The notes beneath the pieces are model-generated. The model made no database searches. It had not been told where the DNA came from and saw only the letters and a program-made list of their open reading frames with translations. Shown in pieces: positions 59,021 through 60,149 of a stretch of DNA of 60,149 nucleotides; positions within the stretch are counted from its first letter, which is position 1; each line of letters begins with the position of its first letter. Location of the stretch: the NCBI GenBank assembly GCA_016292255.1, contig JAEEZZ010000119.1, positions 1 through 60,149 on the forward strand. The letters run 5' to 3'. The position numbers were made by a program, and so were the translations under genes. Source of the DNA: Oscillospiraceae bacterium. GTDB lineage: Bacteria; Bacillota; Clostridia; Oscillospirales; Oscillospiraceae.

Positions 59021-59764
59021 ATGAAAAGAAAACTGACTGCAATCCTGTGGTTTTTTGCGCTGTGTGCGGTTCTGTTTTCTGCCTGTGCAGCGAAGGCGCC
59101 GATGGAGCCCATGACGATTACCGTGATAAGTCGAGTGTATGCAGAGGTCGAACCGGAAAAGGTTCAGGCGCTCCACTTGGCGGTCGAATCCTGTGAAGGG
59201 CTGACCGAAATCGGGGAAATCGATCCGCACTATACAAACAGATTAGTCTATGATAAGGATAAACGCGACTATGTCAAAAAATCGGTGCACGTTGAAGATA
59301 AAGCCTATGCCTATCCGGACGCCGGATACCCCAACCTGGTCGTCGCCCTTGTGGACGGAGAACCGGTCATTTTTCAGTTTTGCAATTTTGTTGGCAATGG
59401 TGAAGCGGAGCTGGAAACAATTTACGGCGCGATTTCCCCCGATACCATCGACAGGATTGAGATCTGCGCTTATCACGGGGAAGTCGAGCGTAACACGGAG
59501 GTCACGGTTTCAGATAAGCAGGATCTGGCTGCCTTTTGTGACGCGTACCACGCCGAACCGCCTGCCTATGAATTGATAGCGGCGGAGCGAAGTGACCCGG
59601 AGGCTGATCTCGATTATCCGCAATATTCCGTCACGATCAATTTGACCAACGGCTTTTTCATAGACCTGTGTTGTTATCCAAGGCAATATGCTTTACATTG
59701 CGCCAACCGCTGGTACCCCTGCTCCGAACAGCTTCGGGAATGGTTCGAGGCCCACGCAAAATAA
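59021..59764 (+). CDS. Tandem exported protein family, member 3 (lipoprotein)
   Basis: The 247-residue protein has a lipobox LFSAC. The first ~115 residues are almost identical to member 2, but from about the FCNF position onward it matches member 1 (GEAELETIYG, SDKQDLAAFCDAYHAEP, DLDYPQYSVTINLTNGF, SEQLREWFEAHAK). It is thus a chimera of the other two, made by unequal crossing-over or gene conversion. The same ribosome-site repeat is upstream. Function unknown. Confidence 0.78.
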   Translation: MKRKLTAILWFFALCAVLFSACAAKAPMEPMTITVISRVYAEVEPEKVQALHLAVESCEGLTEIGEIDPHYTNRLVYDKDKRDYVKKSVHVEDKAYAYPDAGYPNLVVALVDGEPVIFQFCNFVGNGEAELETIYGAISPDTIDRIEICAYHGEVERNTEVTVSDKQDLAAFCDAYHAEPPAYELIAAERSDPEADLDYPQYSVTINLTNGFFIDLCCYPRQYALHCANRWYPCSEQLREWFEAHAK

Positions 59765-59852
59765 GCCATAATCAGCGGGCGCGGGGATGCAGGAGCGATC
59801 CCATCCCCGCGCCCAACTCCCCGGCGGCGCCGATACTTGGCGCAGACCTGTG
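59765..59852 (+). repeat. Inter-paralogue repeat, copy 4 (3' truncated)
   Basis: It carries the hairpin and first part of the repeat and then diverges after CGCAGACCTGT. It has lost the ribosome site, marking the end of the tandem array. Confidence 0.85.
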
Positions 59853-59913
59853 CGTATGCGAACGGATTGACCGCGAAAAAAGATAAAAAAGACTGCCCAA
59901 ACAAAAATAATCC

Positions 59914-59942
59914 TTGACAAATCTGCTTCTCCGCGATATAAT
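59914..59942 (+). promoter_or_regulatory. Promoter of tRNA-Val
   Basis: TTGACA (59914-59919) and TATAAT (59937-59942), both consensus, with a 17-bp spacer. Transcription would begin about seven bases before the mature tRNA. Confidence 0.9.
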
Positions 59943-59955
59943 TACACCTGCGTTC

Positions 59956-60031
59956 GGACGATTAGCTCAGCTGGTAGAGCATCCGCTTGACGTGCGGAAG
60001 GTCGCAGGTTCGAGTCCTACATCGTCCACCA
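59956..60031 (+). tRNA. tRNA-Val (GAC anticodon)
   Basis: The acceptor stem GGACGAT pairs with ATCGTCC. D arm GCTC/GAGC, anticodon stem TCCGC/GCGGA with loop TTGACGT (anticodon GAC), TTCGAGT loop and encoded CCA are all present. The T stem GCAGG/CCTAC has one C-A mismatch at its second pair, which is unusual. It has its own promoter and terminator. Confidence 0.95.
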
Positions 60032-60035
60032 CCCA

Positions 60036-60073
60036 CCCCTGACCCTGAAAAGGGCCAGGGGTTCTTGCTTTTT
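60036..60073 (+). terminator. Terminator of tRNA-Val
   Basis: CCCCTGACCCT pairs with AGGGCCAGGGG (one mismatch) around GAAA and is followed by TTCTTGCTTTTT. Confidence 0.85.
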
Positions 60074-60149
60074 GTGGCAAAAAAACCTTGATTTTCCTTG
60101 AAAAATCGGGAAAACTAAAACTTTTCTTCGATTGAACAGACTTTTACAC

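Noticed and set aside
59956..60031. tRNA-Val as the ICE attachment site
   Set aside because: The element ends 10 kb away, and large serine recombinases do not usually use tRNA genes; no tRNA fragment occurs at the left end.

Overview
The window looks like a Clostridia (probably Oscillospirales) gut-type chromosome carrying one complete integrative and conjugative element (ICE) of about 49.5 kb. Reasons: strong AGGAGG-type ribosome sites, Firmicutes-style TTGACA/TATAAT promoters with 17-bp spacers, sortase and LPXTG-like surface proteins, and a transfer gene set of the Tn1549/CTn2/CTn4 type (DUF3849, SNF2-methylase, TTRAP, TopB, DUF4366, DUF4315, SSB, NlpC/P60 protein, VirB4, PrgI, VirB6-like, Maff2, VirD4, PcfB, RepA, ParB, ParA).

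The element spans roughly 25-49511. A 17-bp sequence at its left edge (13-29) recurs inverted at its right edge (49507-49523, 16/17 identical). Joining the two outer flanks gives a near-perfect palindrome, as expected of an attB for a large serine recombinase. Almost every ICE gene is on the minus strand, so the order of transcription runs right to left. Partition and replication genes come first (49386-44803): ParA, ParB, and a RepA-type initiator with six 23-bp dyad iterons inside its own coding sequence. Next is a surface and pilus block (44205-34036): a KPTEP-repeat lipoprotein, a giant thioester/Cna-B adhesin, a backbone pilin and two sortases. The T4SS block follows (34039-24902): PcfB, VirD4, Maff2, VirB6-like, PrgI, VirB4, NlpC/P60, SSB, DUF4315, DUF4366. 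The DNA-processing block (23918-8072) holds TopB, an ArdC-like protein, TTRAP, a 3248-residue ArdC/methylase/SNF2 fusion, DUF3849 and MobC. A plus-strand resolvase and an XRE/nucleotidyltransferase toxin-antitoxin pair (5690-7946) interrupt the mobilisation region. Then come the MobP-type relaxase, a sigma-like regulator, a TnpW-like protein and the large serine recombinase (44-1753).

The most striking ICE feature is a complete tnpV-like gene (17671-18117) with its own perfect ribosome binding site. It lies wholly inside the giant helicase gene, on the same strand, in another frame. The overlapped part of the helicase reads as a low-complexity Gly/Arg/Ala/Asp linker, which suggests overprinting.

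Right of the ICE (49512-60149) the DNA is ordinary chromosome. It holds two four-helix-bundle (S23/IVP-type) genes, each preceded by a long AT-rich inverted repeat, a DUF4304-like gene, an unknown gene, an M20 amidohydrolase, an XRE regulator, a DUF6273-type membrane protein, a DUF4298-GNAT fusion, a five-copy 35-bp tandem repeat, three tandem paralogous exported proteins separated by a recurring ~119-bp repeat, and a tRNA-Val(GAC) with its own promoter and terminator. Family names come from recognising sequence patterns by eye; no database search was run.
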